Source: Diploptera punctata
Lineage: Eukaryota; Arthropoda; Insecta; Blattodea; Blaberidae
Length of the DNA stretch: 64,000 bases
Assembly (NCBI GenBank): GCA_030220185.1
Contig: JASPKZ010003438.1
Location: 1 to 64,000, forward strand
Reading direction: 5' to 3'
The notes under the pieces are model-generated. The model saw only the letters and a program-made list of their open reading frames with translations. It made no database searches and was not told where the DNA came from. Both the position numbers and the translations under genes were made by a program. Shown piece after piece: positions 51,720 to 63,469 of this stretch (positions are counted from its first letter, which is position 1; each line of letters begins with the position of its first letter).

Positions 51720-53205
51720 TTGTTTCAGATCATGAATATGATATTTTATATTGGGTCAAAAATAATGAAAAATTATAATCAAAATACAGTGAACATTTGA
51801 TTTCTTGTGCTATAAATAAGTTTCCTTTTTGTGCTGTATGTACACTTATAAGTCGTAGTGCGTCTATGCATATAAATATATGTAAAAATTTAGAAAATAG
51901 TAGCTTCATATATTTTTGTGTCATAATTTTCATATTTTGTCTTTATGATTTCATATTTTCTTATAATTTCTTCATATAATTCCTCGCTCTAGCTATAAAT
52001 AGCTATTATAAGTACCAAGATTTGTTTTTTGATTAACTGAATTTTTAATTTAAGATAGTCATCAGATGACTGAAGGCAAGTAAATTGTCTTATGTATATA
52101 TAAACCTATTTGGTTATTTTGTTATTTTTTTCTATGTAATCTATGTCTATTTTGTTGGAAATTGACCAATTATAAGAATCTCAATTTCTTTTTTCCATGT
52201 AGGCACACTAGAAATAAACTGCATAAAAATAGCCCAGAGTGAATTTCTGTTAATTTTAAGTTAGTATGTTTTTTTTGTATTATTGCATTTTTTCCAAAAT
52301 GAAGTTGCTTTATTAATTTTTGTCCATTCTGTGTTGAGATCTCTTTACTGTATTATAAAATAGTGAAATTTCTGCATACAACTACTTTTTGAAAACCAAT
52401 CACAAATTACTTGGAAAGGATTATTCCTATGACTATATTCTGATCCTCTGTAAGATGACTCTCTCTCTCTCTTCCCAACCAACGCCGATGCTTTTGATAA
52501 TTTATAGATGTCTTACTGCCTGTATTTGCTCATATATGTAATAAACCTAATGAAGGCTATATTCTTGTCACTGTGTGCCAGAGGGGTAGAATAGTAGTTT
52601 TTTAAATCCTGTATCCCATTGAAATCTAATAATACAACAATTGAAATAAAAATATTAACATTTTTTTTCCTATTTAGGCAACTATGCAAGACATTTGGTT
52701 TGTAAATTCAGAATCTTTCATGATAGCTATTGATATATGAGTTTTAGTCTTCAATTTGTACATATTTAAATGATAGTTAAATTAGTAACAGCAACATCTG
52801 CTCAAATAAATTATCTTACCTGAACTCAGTAGTATTAATGTGCTTGCCATAAGATTATATTCAGATGTTGATATTTTCTTCACATCAATTTCTTTAGCAT
52901 AGTTAATTTTTTCCATAAAATGGGGAGCTGGGCCATTGTTATAATCCTCAACCTGGAGGACCAGATGATTTTTGTTCAAGTTTCCTTCTCTAGGCTTTGA
53001 CGAACCAACATATCCTTACAAGGCAGCAGTTGCCGTATCCTAGCAAGAGCTGTCACAAAGTACTATCATCCAGGCCAGAATGAACCCTGGTTTTTTAAAG
53101 AGGTGTTATTCCTCCATCACCCCCCATTTCTCCTGGCTTGTGACAGGCAGAGCTAGGTTGGCTGGAAATCCCTATACTATATTGGGCATTAAGCAGAGAG
53201 CAAGC
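51720..53205. other. Interior of Harbinger-like element, no gene recognised
   Basis: There is no readable nuclease or Myb-like ORF. A GC-richer stretch at 52990-53220 looks like a different old repeat that I cannot name. Confidence 0.4.
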
Positions 53206-53209
53206 ACAT

Positions 53210-53595
53210 AAACTATAGGCGACAGATGCAATTTTGGAGGAGGATTTCTAGAAATTCAAAAAGAGAGAAAATTAGAAAATGCTAAAATCACAGAAGTAAT
53301 GGATGTTCAAAAAGACATTCCACAAGTTATTGAAGAAGACTGAAATGGTTTGGTCACAAAGAGAATGTCAGATGACAGGATCCTATGATGATATTAAATC
53401 TTGAAGCGGAGGGCAACAGAAGAAAAGGGAGATCAAAAGAAAGTGAATTTAAGGAGTGCATAATAGGAGTATAGTGTCGAGAGGATAACAGAGTGTGATG
53501 CAGAGAATAGGGATTTATGGAGGAGTAAAATTTACAATGGGTTGTAGAAAAACTACTGTATTATAAAGAAATTCCTAATAAAGAAGAAGAATGTT
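53210..53595 (+). mobile_element. LINE 3' remnant
   Basis: The reading FGGGFLEIQKERKLENAKIT, EEDWNGLV-like, EAEGNRRKGRSKESEF is a decayed post-RT domain. It ends AATAAAGAAGAAGAATG, the tail type of the other LINEs here. Confidence 0.5.
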
Positions 53596-54344
53596 AACAT
53601 TTTCCAATTATGGTGTAAAGGTTCAGATTGTATTCAGGATGAGGAGATATCCCCTATTAGAAGACTGCTTTTAAAGTAAATTTTTGATGGTCGACCTTAA
53701 AGACCACCACTATACGTTTTTTCATTTGTATTTTATGATTGATTTCTTTCACAATTTGAACTAACATAATGCAGATAAAACAAATTTGAACGTTTATATG
53801 TTTTTAACATAATTATATCATCTCAAATTTTCTATCATATTTTTGACAAATTTGTTATTGATAGAAACTGTAGTCCTTTGTGAAACAACGAATCATAAGA
53901 CAGTAGATTTCAGATTTTCTTTAGGGACAACCTTCTGAGGAGTAATTTATTGGTACTAGTTATGTACATTTAATAAAAATATATTACTCATACATTACTT
54001 TATTATAAAAAATTATACAATGGATATTCAACATGCTTATATTATACACAATAAAAGTAAACATCACCTACGTAAAATAAAAATAGACCACATTAAACTA
54101 TTTTTCTACATAATATAATGAAACCCAAAGCATGAAAGGTGCACCAGGTGGCTTTGGAACACACACATATATTATACAGATCTTCTCTTCTCTATTGTAA
54201 TTTAACCTCATATCTTATAGGTTGGGAGAGAGAGAGAGACTTTGGATCACACATGGTTACTGAGGACCTCCAATCCAGGACCTGCCCCAAGACAACACAA
54301 ATATTTGACAGACAAGATGTACAATTCACTCACATTCATACTAA

Positions 54345-54525
54345 ACCTGGCAAATATGATGATCACACATTGTTTAGGCCTTAAAGTTTCCTAACATTTG
54401 TCGTACGGGTTCAGAGAAACCATCAATAAAACCATCATCCAGGAAATCTGTCATGACTGGGGATCAAACTCAGGCCCTCTGCAAACAAAACAGTGATGCT
54501 AGCCCGAGACCATAGCCGTGGTGTA
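54345..54525 (-). mobile_element. Old tRNA-Asp-like SINE, minus strand
   Basis: The reverse complement aligns with the 48141 family (GGTCTCGGGCTAGCAT head, GAAACTTTAAGGCCTAA body), with many changes. Confidence 0.6.
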
Positions 54526-54601
54526 TATTACAAATAAAACTTTAAATAAACACTTTCTTTGCAGATGTATAAATACATTTCAGATAATTTATATTCATTA
54601 T

Positions 54602-54945
54602 GTCCACCGCTGTGGTCTCGAGGTAGCATGCTGCCTTGTCACGCAGCGGGCCCGGGTTCGATCCCCGGTCGGGGCAGTTTTTCTGGGTGAGGTTTTTATT
54701 GGGGTTTTTCCTCACCTGTAAGACAAATGTCAGGAAAACTTTAAGGTCCAAACGGTCCCCGAAATCATATAGCCATCATCATCATCTTTGTCATTACCAT
54801 CATCATCACCATCATCCTTCACTGGTGTGGAAAGCAACGGGAAGCTACCACACCTACACAATTCCCTAGTAAAGCTGCAAGCATAGCATGAAAATGCTAT
54901 GATTGCAGTGAAGGACCTGCCTTCGGGCAGAATTACTATAGATGG
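54602..54945 (+). mobile_element. tRNA-Asp-like SINE with 11-bp target duplication
   Basis: ATATTCATTAT at 54591-54601 and 54946-54956 flanks the insert. The head has a perfect B box (GGGTTCGATCCCCGGTCGGG) and TTGTCAC anticodon loop. The body carries an expanded ATCATC tract at 54770-54815. It is a young copy. Confidence 0.9.
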
Positions 54946-55354
54946 ATATTCATTATAGGTGAATGAATGAATCTTTGGATTTCTGACTACAACAAGTAAG
55001 TCATGGCATAATAGTGGCTAGAAGGGAGGGTGCAGCACAGGCATGTGAGAATTTATAATGCATTTACAATATTTCTATCTGTACAGTAAAACTACACATA
55101 ATTTGACCAATATCATGAGACAAACATTTAATATATAGAATTACAACCTGCCTATTAGGATTGCATTTGTGAATATTATTAATGGCAGTTACCTGGAACA
55201 TATTTACTTATTTTCTCACAAGGAAATTTAATTTGCAATCATCTTATTTTTTTTTGTGACAGAAAGCTTAAAAAAAACTTGAAGAGAAAAACATAAACTA
55301 CTGAATTCTGCTTATATGATTCTAACAAAACGATTATAAAATAGTATATATCTC

Positions 55355-55580
55355 AATATCCGGCTTGTGATCTGGGGATTAAGTTGCTCGTCCCAAGAGT
55401 CAAGGGTTAAAATCTGGCTGGGGTCGATATATTATTAGGATGGATGAATCCTAGAAAACAAAAAGTTTTCTGGGAGAAACTTAGAGTCATGGATTCCGAA
55501 TCTGAAGATTTTAGGCTCGTAACATAATCTCAGCCTACATTGGAGCAAAATTGAATGGCCTTTCCCATCCAAGTAAAGGC
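55355..55580 (+). mobile_element. tRNA-derived SINE, family 3
   Basis: The head GGCTTGTGATCTGGGGATTA has the B box region GGGTTAAAATCTGGC mutated. The body (GGATGGATGAATCCTAG, ATTCCGAATCTGAAGATTTT) matches 20349-20575. Confidence 0.65.
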
Positions 55581-55599
55581 TTTGTAAAGACTTAATGAA

Positions 55600-55810
55600 A
55601 ATTAGCAGCAGAAAACATATTACAGTAATTAAGACATTTTGTCTGTACATTCTTACCTCTTTTGGGTTGTATTTGTTGAACATATGTTTCAAGGCTTCTG
55701 ATTACAGTCTGTAATTGCTGACGATGGGGCTCAGAAGCCTTGAAACATATATTTGACAAAAACAACCATAAGAGGTAAGAATGTACAGACAAAATGTCTT
55801 AATTATTAAA
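55600..55810. mobile_element. Penelope inverted terminal unit
   Basis: AATTAAGACATTTTGTCTGT at 55625 is mirrored at 55785-55805, and arms of about 90 bp meet near 55710. Each arm has the PLE terminus seen at 34376. The right arm keeps a ribozyme core and the left is cut at the core. Confidence 0.75.
55710..55757 (+). ncRNA. Hammerhead ribozyme, damaged stem III
   Basis: The core CTGACGA (55718-55724), stem II GGCT/AGCC and GAAA (55742-55745) are intact. The palindrome expected after GAAA is mutated (ACATATAT against ACATATGT at 34383-34390). Confidence 0.5.
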
Positions 55811-56124
55811 CAAACTTCTTAATGATACTTCCTATTGCATTTTAAAATACTATTACAGCTTCAAAAAAATCTGTCTACATTGGTGAAAACTTAATTTGCT
55901 GATATACAAGATAATATATTAAATCAGTGGTTATGTACAGTTTATAAAATAATAATAGAAACCTTTATATGGGTTGGGGAATCAAAATTGGACGTATATA
56001 TCAGGGGATCCTGGCTCTTATGGACCATAGTACTGGTAATGATGATGCTTTTGATTGACTCTCTACTCCATTTATACTAAAGAACATTATTACTCCTTTT
56101 CAAACTGAGTCTTCAATGCACAAT

Positions 56125-56690
56125 TGTTAAATATTGTCTAGTCATGTGTTAGATCTTCAATCTTTTCTAAAAACCAACAAAAATGAAAAGATTGAAGACT
56201 GCAAAAAATCGGGAATTTATCAAATTAATTGTAAAGATTGTGAAAAGATATACATAGGAAAAACAAAAAGGAATCTAAATACAAGATTAAAGGAACACCT
56301 CAGAAATGTTAAAAATGGAGAAACAGAAAAATCTGCAATAGCTTTAGATGCCTGGTCAGAAAAACACAGAATAGAAACCAAAACAAAATTACTTAAACAA
56401 TTGGAAAAACCGAAGGAACTCACAATTTGGGAAAAAAATTATATATGCAAGAATAAAAACACAACTATGAATTTTGAAATACCCGGTGATAAGGAGAGGG
56501 GATTGATTTGGAAGTTCGTCGGTCAGCCATCAGATGGCGCGGAGGTCAGTCTGCAGGATAGGAGGCCATTGGACATCAGTTGTGAATGTAATACAACATT
56601 GAGAATATCACAAATGAAGTGAAGAAACTCGAGTCTGCTTGGGAGTTAAGAAGTATGAGGTGAGTGAAGAAACAACTAAACAATAATATC
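56125..56690 (+). mobile_element. Penelope 3' fragment
   Basis: A GIY-YIG coding segment and terminus ending GTATGAGGTGAGTGAA are closely related to the palindrome at 27138-28087. The ribozyme core is mutated (TTGAGAA), but GAAA and the palindrome ACTCGAGT are kept. Confidence 0.8.
56134..56622 (+). CDS. Penelope GIY-YIG endonuclease fragment
   Basis: This 162-codon open frame has DCKKSGIYQINCKDCEKIYI and GKTKRNLNTRLKEHLRNVKN, then GETEKSAIALDAWSEKHRIE and LTIWEKNYICKN. GIY and YIG motifs, the CxxC pair, the R and E of the nuclease and the terminal N are visible. The RT domain is absent, so this is a 5'-truncated copy and the first ATG is not a native start. Confidence 0.75.
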   Translation: MSSHVLDLQSFLKTNKNEKIEDCKKSGIYQINCKDCEKIYIGKTKRNLNTRLKEHLRNVKNGETEKSAIALDAWSEKHRIETKTKLLKQLEKPKELTIWEKNYICKNKNTTMNFEIPGDKERGLIWKFVGQPSDGAEVSLQDRRPLDISCECNTTLRISQMK

Positions 56691-56699
56691 TAAAATGTT

Positions 56700-58890
56700 T
56701 AACTGCACATCATACACTTTTATTCCTTGTATGTTCCTCAGTATTGTACTATCCTGGAGAACTGGTCTTTATGTGCATGCAGTCCAAGTCTTCGGTGACA
56801 TTCGGGAATGAAGCGATGTAATATCCCAGCAAGCCTTCTAGAAAAAAAAAAAGAATGTTTATGATTTTATCAGATAATCAAAAGTGACTAATATTTATTC
56901 ACCATCAAATATAGACTATAGAACAAATGCATAATATTTTTAGTGGATTCTACTACTTTAATAACATTGTAATTTCTCAGACGTCATAAGCTAAGGGGCA
57001 AAATTTTTATTTTCTGCTATATTAAAAAAAGAATGTTCCAAGAAAAACATAATGTGTAGCAACAATTGATATGTTACATTACTTTATGCATTGTAATTTG
57101 ATTCCCTTTCAGTTACTGGTACACATTATTTTATTCATGATTACTGTATTAACAAGTTTCATTATTCTCATTATGGATGTATTGGATTACAACTCACCTC
57201 TAATTCTCATATAATGTTTTCACAGTTCATACCAGACCATGTTATACAAATACAACATTTTGGGCAATTGCATACAAACGTTAAGTTGCTATATTTATGG
57301 CATTTCTTATTAACTCGCTTTTAATTAAATTAGAGGTTTCTTTATGGGAAGCCATATTATCTAATAAACTAATTGGTGTACGCAAACTTGCAGTGCACCA
57401 TAAGGCAAAGTTGGCTATTCTGTTTGAACAGTGACTAATGCAGGTGGACTAGAGGCATAGAATCTCCAAAACTGACTTATGCTGTAATAAAGGTCACCAT
57501 TTATCAAATATACAATGAAAGTTGCTTAAATCTATGATGGCTGAACTATAGTTTATGACCCACTATGCTATATACCATACAACATTAATAGACACTGTTA
57601 CACTATTTTACTTTTCCCATTTCTACTAACATTTCCTACTGTTTTAAACATTTTGTAACGATTCTTAAAACATTTTTTTTATATTTCTTATATATTTATC
57701 TATGTATATAAAATCTCTCACTCATTTCTTCTAAGTTCTACAGAGCTGTAGTGCATATGTGCATGCAAAAGGTTTTGTCAATATATGGCAAGACTAACTG
57801 TGCTATTGTATGACAATCTTTCACAATATAACTACTATTTTATTTTGTTTGGTTAAGAAGGAAAAGTTATTGTACACCAAATTAGATTATCAAATAATAA
57901 ATTATTCCTTTCTTTAAAAGCATGCTTGGGAACTTATTGTGAAGATTGATTATTCCAATAGCACAGATACTCGTCATCTATCGAGTAAGTTCATAAGCTT
58001 TGAGCATCCACACAACTGTTATGTAGGAAAAATGGAAAAACTGCACTTAAACTAGCGTGAAATATTTTCAAAGTCCTATAGAACAACAGTGCGCATGCGC
58101 CAGAGTTTATAGAGCCAGCGATAACCCACAATCAAACTACATATCGATTATCATCCTCGGTTACTATCCGTCGCAATGAAATTTAAATGACCAATATTTG
58201 TAATAAATCTCCAAATCTATGTTTAAAAAATATATTAATAATATTAAAATTACCAAACGTTTATTAAAAATGGGTGTACACTCACTTATCACTCCCTCAT
58301 ATTGATCCAACCAGCGATAACCCAAAACAGCAATAGAAAAATTAGAGACTAGGTAATATACTCTGTGGAGAAAATAGCAGCATTACAATATTGAATAACA
58401 GTATCATAATATTGTGATTTGTATATTTAAATATATACTTCAAAATTGTCTAATAATGTTATAAAAATTGTTTGAAAAAGTTTAAAATATTAAGTAATGT
58501 TAGTAAATATAGAGGAAGAGCTATAGTTTACAATATAACTGAAAATCAAGTGCTTGTAGAAGTGCAGTTGAGCCGGAAAAACTTTAGTTTACCTTCCCTT
58601 AATTTTTGTGTCCTACAGTGAAACATGTGCATGAGCATAAGTTTATAGAGTTGTCACTAGATGGAATCACAAAGAAGTTCTACAGAAAATTTAAAGAATT
58701 GACACTAGATGGAAGAATGTAGCTGCGACCAAACTTCAATACATCCCCAAACATTTGTTAGAAATGGATATACACCAACTTTTCCTCCTTCCTAACTTAA
58801 AATAAATTATTTGCATATTATTTAATGAAGCATATACTAATCTGATATACACTAACCTGTCCCATCAGAACCTACAAAATGAACTGAGTG
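56700..58890. other. Interior of Harbinger-like element, no gene recognised
   Basis: Apart from phrases repeated at about 58090-58130 and 58610-58660 (ACAGTG, GCATG, GTTTATAGAG) and CCAGCGATAACCCA twice (58117, 58312), I see no structure or coding frame. Confidence 0.4.
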
Positions 58891-58906
58891 AACATCTTTT
58901 TCTGAG

Positions 58907-59230
58907 TTTATTGATGTATTTATTTGAGATAATTCTTTTGATAGAGTGAAAGGAAACTGGAGCAGAAGTTGGGTTTGAAACAATTTTGCTACCCTTCTTG
59001 GCTAGAAAATCGGCTATTTCATTGCCTGTCACTCCACAATGGGCCGGAATCCATTGAAGTACAACTTTTTTATGTAGACGAGATAAATGTTTTATCATTT
59101 TGTGACATTCGATAATTTTGATGCTTTTGGGTGTTGTGTCTCGTGTTATAGCAAGAATGGCTGCTTTGGAGTCACATAGAATTACAACTTTTGTAAATTT
59201 TTGGATGTGATATAAAAGATTTTGTAAACT
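58907..59230 (-). pseudogene. LINE RNase H domain, inverted segment
   Basis: The minus frame reads FTKVVILCDSKAAILAITRD (motif with D of CDSKAA), LQWIPAHCGVTGNEIADFLA and KKGSK (H and D of the active site). It is a well-kept RNase H domain that would remove template RNA in the LINE cycle. The part of the frame beyond 59230 is a fusion artefact of the inversion. Confidence 0.85.
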
Positions 59231-59510
59231 TAAGAAAATTGCCATTGACATTACTACATTACAAAGAAAATCTGCAGTAGCAACATTCAGACTGCTAACG
59301 GGACATGACTGCTTGAATAAACACCTACACAGAATTGGCATAACAGATTCACCTAAATGCCCTTTTTGCAATTTAAATGAGGATATGGAAAGAAACCATC
59401 TCCTCCGTTTGTCCAGCTTTTGTAGAAGAGACCAGCCTTTCTGCTAAATATTGGAGTGCAAGAGAGCGAATGATTTCATTATCAAGTGCTCGACATTAGA
59501 TACCAACCAA
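59231..59510 (+). pseudogene. LINE C-terminal segment
   Basis: The plus frame reads LRKIAIDITTLQRKSAVATF, RLLTGHDCLNKHLHRIGITD and SPKCPFCNLNEDMERNHLL. This is the CxxC-H type tail found after RNase H in several LINEs. It continues directly from the inverted segment in normal order. Confidence 0.8.
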
Positions 59511-59539
59511 CCAACCAACATCTTTTTCTGAGAATATAC

Positions 59540-60020
59540 TTTTGAATGTTGGTCATTCCAATTTTCACAGATATCTTCACCATCTAGTATAAGTTCTTCT
59601 AGCGTTCACACATGTGCACAATGATTCTGCATACTTCAAAGAAATAATTGTGTATGGAGATAAATATTTAATAATTGTAAAAAAAATGTTATAAGTATTG
59701 TTGCAAAATGTTAGATAGATGGAAAGCTCTGTGGCCATCACTTAAGTGTTGGCGGTGAGCAATCCATTTTGATCCTCCTTAATAGGTAGAACCCCTGGTT
59801 CCTGTAAAATACAGTAGCACCAGTTTAAATTTTGAATTCAAATTTGAAGTTAATTAGCAGAGTGAAGTCGGAAGCGAAAATGTTTAAAAAAGTACAAAAG
59901 TTAGTAAAGACAGAAGGAGTACGTAAGTCCCAGGCAGACACCACACGCATGCACGACAAACGCGAAGCAGTTTACTCTATGGAATATCGCGATGCAGCCA
60001 ACATTATACATGCTATTTAA
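59540..60020. other. No clear feature
   Basis: A 62-codon frame (59832-60020) is basic and unlike anything I recognise. I do not call it a gene. Confidence 0.35.
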
Positions 60021-60022
60021 CA

Positions 60023-60124
60023 AACCTAAAAGCTAACGTAATGCAATTTAAGTACTCTAACTTATGAAAGACCAACCTAAAAGCTAACCTAACATAATTT
60101 AAGCACTCTAACCTGTGAAAGAAT
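60023..60124. repeat. Two tandem copies of a 51-bp unit
   Basis: AACCTAAAAGCTAAC begins at 60023 and 60074. The following bases (TTTAAG.ACTCTAAC.T.TGAAAG) repeat with a few changes. Confidence 0.8.
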
Positions 60125-60764
60125 GCAACACCCAAAAATAAATAGTAAGTTCTCAAATTCTGAAGTACATAACCTATGTTGGCTGCACTGTTGTTGCATA
60201 GAATATTCCTTAAAATCAATATGGTTGCCACGTCTTCATGTTACGTATATAGTTAAATATCATAGAAAAATGTGTTCAAGTAATTGTTAGAAAAAATGTA
60301 AAATTTGTTGTAAATGGTGGGAAATAATTTGAAAATAAAACCTTGTTGGCGCATGCGCGTTGTGTCTGTCTCGGGCTTAGGAAAATTCTCACTGCACTTA
60401 ATGGAAACTTGAGCCAAAATAAGTATACGTGGTCTCTTGGCATACAATAGCCAGTGCATTTTAATAATAATGTGTCAATGTAATAACAGCTTGAAAAATT
60501 GGAAATTAAGTATAAGTTTAGAGGTCCATGGTAGTACAACATAATCAACCTTGCATATTGAACATGCATACCATAATCACTACTGTAACTTAAGTTTTAA
60601 GGTTATGGCACTGTAATATAATCTCAAAATTAACACTTCAATGTTCTTTTGTTACATTTTTGTGGGTATGTAACATATAGCCTAAGAAATTACACTTGGA
60701 TAGAAGACTATTTTTTATTAATTTTTTTACTAAATATAAAATATTTTACCTTTCTGTTGTAATC

Positions 60765-60860
60765 GATGTATGATCAGATCCACATTGAACGTAATTGCTT
60801 CGTTTCAAAAGCGAAACCAGACGAAACAATCTTCCATACCTTCTTCAAGATGAACTGGTC
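60765..60860 (-). pseudogene. Diverged second copy of the Harbinger exon end
   Basis: The reverse strand reads LIIHRLQQKGK-like sequence next to a GTAAAAT donor, resembling LIRHRLEHKTKR|GTAAGAT at 61354-61395. It may be an internal duplication of the exon 3' end. Confidence 0.35.
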
Positions 60861-60869
60861 TCCTTGAGA

Positions 60870-61340
60870 TTTTTCTGTAGAATGTTGAAAAAACTATGGT
60901 TATGTTACTGATAATATCCTGATTAATAATAATAATAACAATTTATCAATTTTATGATAGTTTAGAAAAAAGGTTATGGCACACGACATAATACACATTT
61001 TTTATTTAAAGTCAATGGCATAACCAACGTTGTAATTAAGATTTTAATTTAATGGCATTATAATATAACCTCAAAATTTGCACTTCAATGTTTTGTTAAA
61101 TTATAGTGTGTAAAATAAAAGCAATTATACTTTGAAAAGCACACTTTCATAGAAGATTATTTTTAAACTCCTACCCCTATTATAAAATGCATTGTATTAT
61201 ACAGTATTATCTAATGAAGCTACAGGTTCAAGTACGAGTATTAATGCTAATTCATGCTCATACCTCTTTAAATAAAAATGTTTAAATAATCACCTACAAA
61301 TATTAAACAATGATTGTGGAAATAATAAAATACAAACGAA
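60870..61340. other. Interior of Harbinger-like element, no gene recognised
   Basis: AT-rich sequence. The phrases GGCATTATAATATAACCTCAAAAT (split here as GGCATTATAATA and TAACCTCAAAAT) near 61050 and 60610 suggest an old local duplication. Confidence 0.4.
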
Positions 61341-61353
61341 AAATGTTAAAATC

Positions 61354-61560
61354 TTACCTTTTCGTTTTATGTTCTAATCGATGTCTGATGAGATCAAGGC
61401 GAAAGCGGACGAAAAATTCTTCATCATTGTAATTTTCAATATGATCCGGTCTTCCCCTGATTTGTCTGAGTTTCCGGGTCTTTAGAAACATATCGTATAA
61501 TACTTCGTCGTCACTATCAGAATCCAGAAATAAATTTCTAGACATGTTTCTGGCTGCCAT
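61354..61560 (-). CDS. HARBI1-like transposase N-terminal exon
   Basis: The minus-strand start MAARNMSRNLFLDSDSDDEV (61560) continues LRQIRGRPDHIENYNDEEFF and VRFRLDLIRHRLEHKTKR. It ends at a GTAAGAT donor (about 61358). HARBI1-type nucleases of PIF/Harbinger elements begin with a similar acidic segment, then a RGR..Y/H...DEEF..RFR motif. It sits about 170 bp from the right terminus, the expected place. The catalytic DDE exons were not found, which may mean they are deleted or lie in very diverged sequence. Confidence 0.6.
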   Translation of the reverse strand: MAARNMSRNLFLDSDSDDEVLYDMFLKTRKLRQIRGRPDHIENYNDEEFFVRFRLDLIRHRLEHKTKR

Positions 61561-61835
61561 TTTGGAAAGTTAACTCGAGTATTTCACAATAATCGGCTTC
61601 GAATGACCGTAGAAAGTCTACCGAGTTTATGCTCCGGCTAAGGTGCAATACTGTCGTGGTACAACGCAATTTTGGCTGAATACTTGAGATAGCATGTATT
61701 CAGAACTTATACTGAGTTGGTACAACCGGCCCTTAGAGTAACAATGGGGAATAAAAGAGGTATTCTTGTAGGATAACCAAAAGGAAGGTACCCTGTAGGT
61801 AGACCAAGAATGAGGGAGAAGAATTACATTAACTA

Positions 61836-63365
61836 ACCAATTCACTGGCACTATTGAATCCATAGATCCATGGCCACACAGACATAGGCTCTCCATACAT
61901 CCCTATTCTGAGCTAATGTTTTACAATTATCTTCTGTATAATTTATCTCCCTCAAATTATGGTTATGTTATTCTCCCACCTCATTCTTGGCCTACCTACT
62001 GGGTGCTTTCCCTCTGGTTTTCCTATGAGAAATTTCCATGCCCCTCTTTCATTCCACATTTGTGCCACATGTTCTGCTCATCGCAGTCTACAGTTTTTAT
62101 TACATCTGGCATCCCTTAAGGATCATGCAACTCACTGTTATGTAGTCTTCTACATTCACCTAGTGTTCATCTCTCTTCGGCCCAAAATTTTCCTAAGAAC
62201 TTTATTCTCAAATATTGTAATCTCCTTTTCTCCCATAAAGTAAGAGTCCATGTTTTGCATCTATATAATATAACTGGTAGAATAACAGTTTTATATATAT
62301 TTCAGTTTAACGTTTTTTGAGAGAAGTTGGGAGGATAAGAATTCGGTGAAATGCGTTTCCAGAATTGAGATTATGTTTTATTAGCCACCTCTTAATAATT
62401 TCCGTCATTTGTCATTGACTCCATTTTCATTATATCATGAATTCCTATGTTTGACCATATATATATATATATATTAGGATGTAAAAGGGAAGATGCTAAG
62501 TGGAAGGAGAGCCTCTAATTGCTTTAAATTCTAAGACTTAGAGGAACCGACCTGTACATCTTCCTAGTATCCAATCCCACCTTCACGAATGAATATATAT
62601 CATACAATAATTGTTAAAAGCATCATTACTTATGGAGCAGAACTTTGGCCATTAACAACAAAAACAAATAAGTATCTTTTGGCAATGGAAATGGATTTTA
62701 TACGAAGGGCAGCAAGAAATTCAAGGAGAGAAAAAATTAGGAACTCAGTTATAAAGGAGAAAATGAAGACACTATTTTAGATTATATTAAAACTCAGCAA
62801 TTAAGATGGTACGGACATGTCCAGTGAATGGAAGAGGATCGACTACCAAAATCTGTTTTGGAATGGAAACCTGAGGGAATACGAGGCAGGGGAAGACCTA
62901 AAACCTCCTGAAGTCAGGAAATATGTTTATACATGAAGGAGAAACATCTACAACCTGGAGATTGGATGGACCGACAAAATTGGCTATTAGGAATCGGACG
63001 ATGTCAAAGACATTAATCAAACGACGATCTATCTATCTATATTATTGATGTTTACTCCCAGCCCCAAATTTCTTAACGCTACTCAATAGAATGAGTGTTT
63101 TGGCTCTCCTCGCTATCGTATAATAATACTACATCAGAATAAACTAACAGCTTGTTAATACCAGTGAGTTGTAGCCCTTCATTATTCTTTAAACATTTAA
63201 TGGCATGATCTAGAACAAAATTGAGTAGTAGAGGAGATAGTGTACCTCCTTGCTTTAACACATTATGAAATTCAAAAGTATCTGAAAACTGTTTGCCTAC
63301 CTGCACCCTATTCAAATATGTCTAAATGTTTAGGGGTTCCCAAATCTGCAGGATACTACATAACT
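61836..63365 (-). mobile_element. Old RTE LINE split by another LINE fragment
   Basis: Minus-strand RTE sequence (CACTGGCACTATTGAATCCA end, RT C-terminus) runs from 61836 to about 62455. It resumes at about 63050-63365 with FHNVLKQGGTLSPLLLNFVL and LLVYSDVVLL. The catalytic YADD is mutated to YSD. Many indels are present. Confidence 0.75.
62465..63045 (+). mobile_element. LINE 3' fragment nested in RTE
   Basis: The plus reading IYHTIIVKSIITYGAELWPL, MEMDFIRRAARNSRREKIRN and GRGRPK-like text is a post-RT domain. The element ends (CTAT)n near 63028-63042. A (TA)n run marks the left border. Confidence 0.65.
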
Positions 63366-63469
63366 TCTACCTCTTAATTGAAACAAGAATTACGGCTGCC
63401 AGAGCATTAATGGACACACACACACACATTTATATATGTGTGTATGTATGTATGTGTATATATATACGA

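Larger units (their letters stand above)
58907..59516. mobile_element. LINE 3' fragment with internal inversion (twin priming)
   Basis: AACATCTTTTTCTGAG at 58891-58906 and 59517-59532 is a 16-bp target duplication. The left 324 bp lie on the minus strand (RNase H) and the right 286 bp on the plus strand (C-terminal zinc-finger-like end, then a (CCAA)n tail). The two halves would be contiguous in a normal LINE, so the 5' part is inverted. Confidence 0.9.
49465..61732 (-). mobile_element. 12.3 kb PIF/Harbinger-like element with nested insertions
   Basis: GGGCCGGTTGTACGAACT (49465) and the complement of GGGCCGGTTGTACCAACT ending at 61732 are inverted ends inside TTA duplications (49462-49464, 61733-61735). 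The 3-bp TTA target and end type fit PIF/Harbinger. A subterminal GCGTTGTACCAC motif occurs near both ends. The first exon of a HARBI1-like nuclease lies at 61560-61354. The rest of the nuclease is not recognised, so it is probably non-autonomous. Confidence 0.7.

Noticed and set aside
58865..59371. A 168-codon gene with an RNase H domain
   Set aside because: The frame crosses the twin-priming junction. Residues before LLYHIQKF are antisense of the LINE C-terminus, so the ORF is a chimera.
59832..60020. A small basic 62-codon protein
   Set aside because: There is no homology I recognise and no splice or promoter context. It is a chance frame in repeat-rich DNA.
61627..62243. Open frames between 61627 and 62243
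   Set aside because: They are antisense or sense shadows of the decayed RTE and of the Harbinger terminus.
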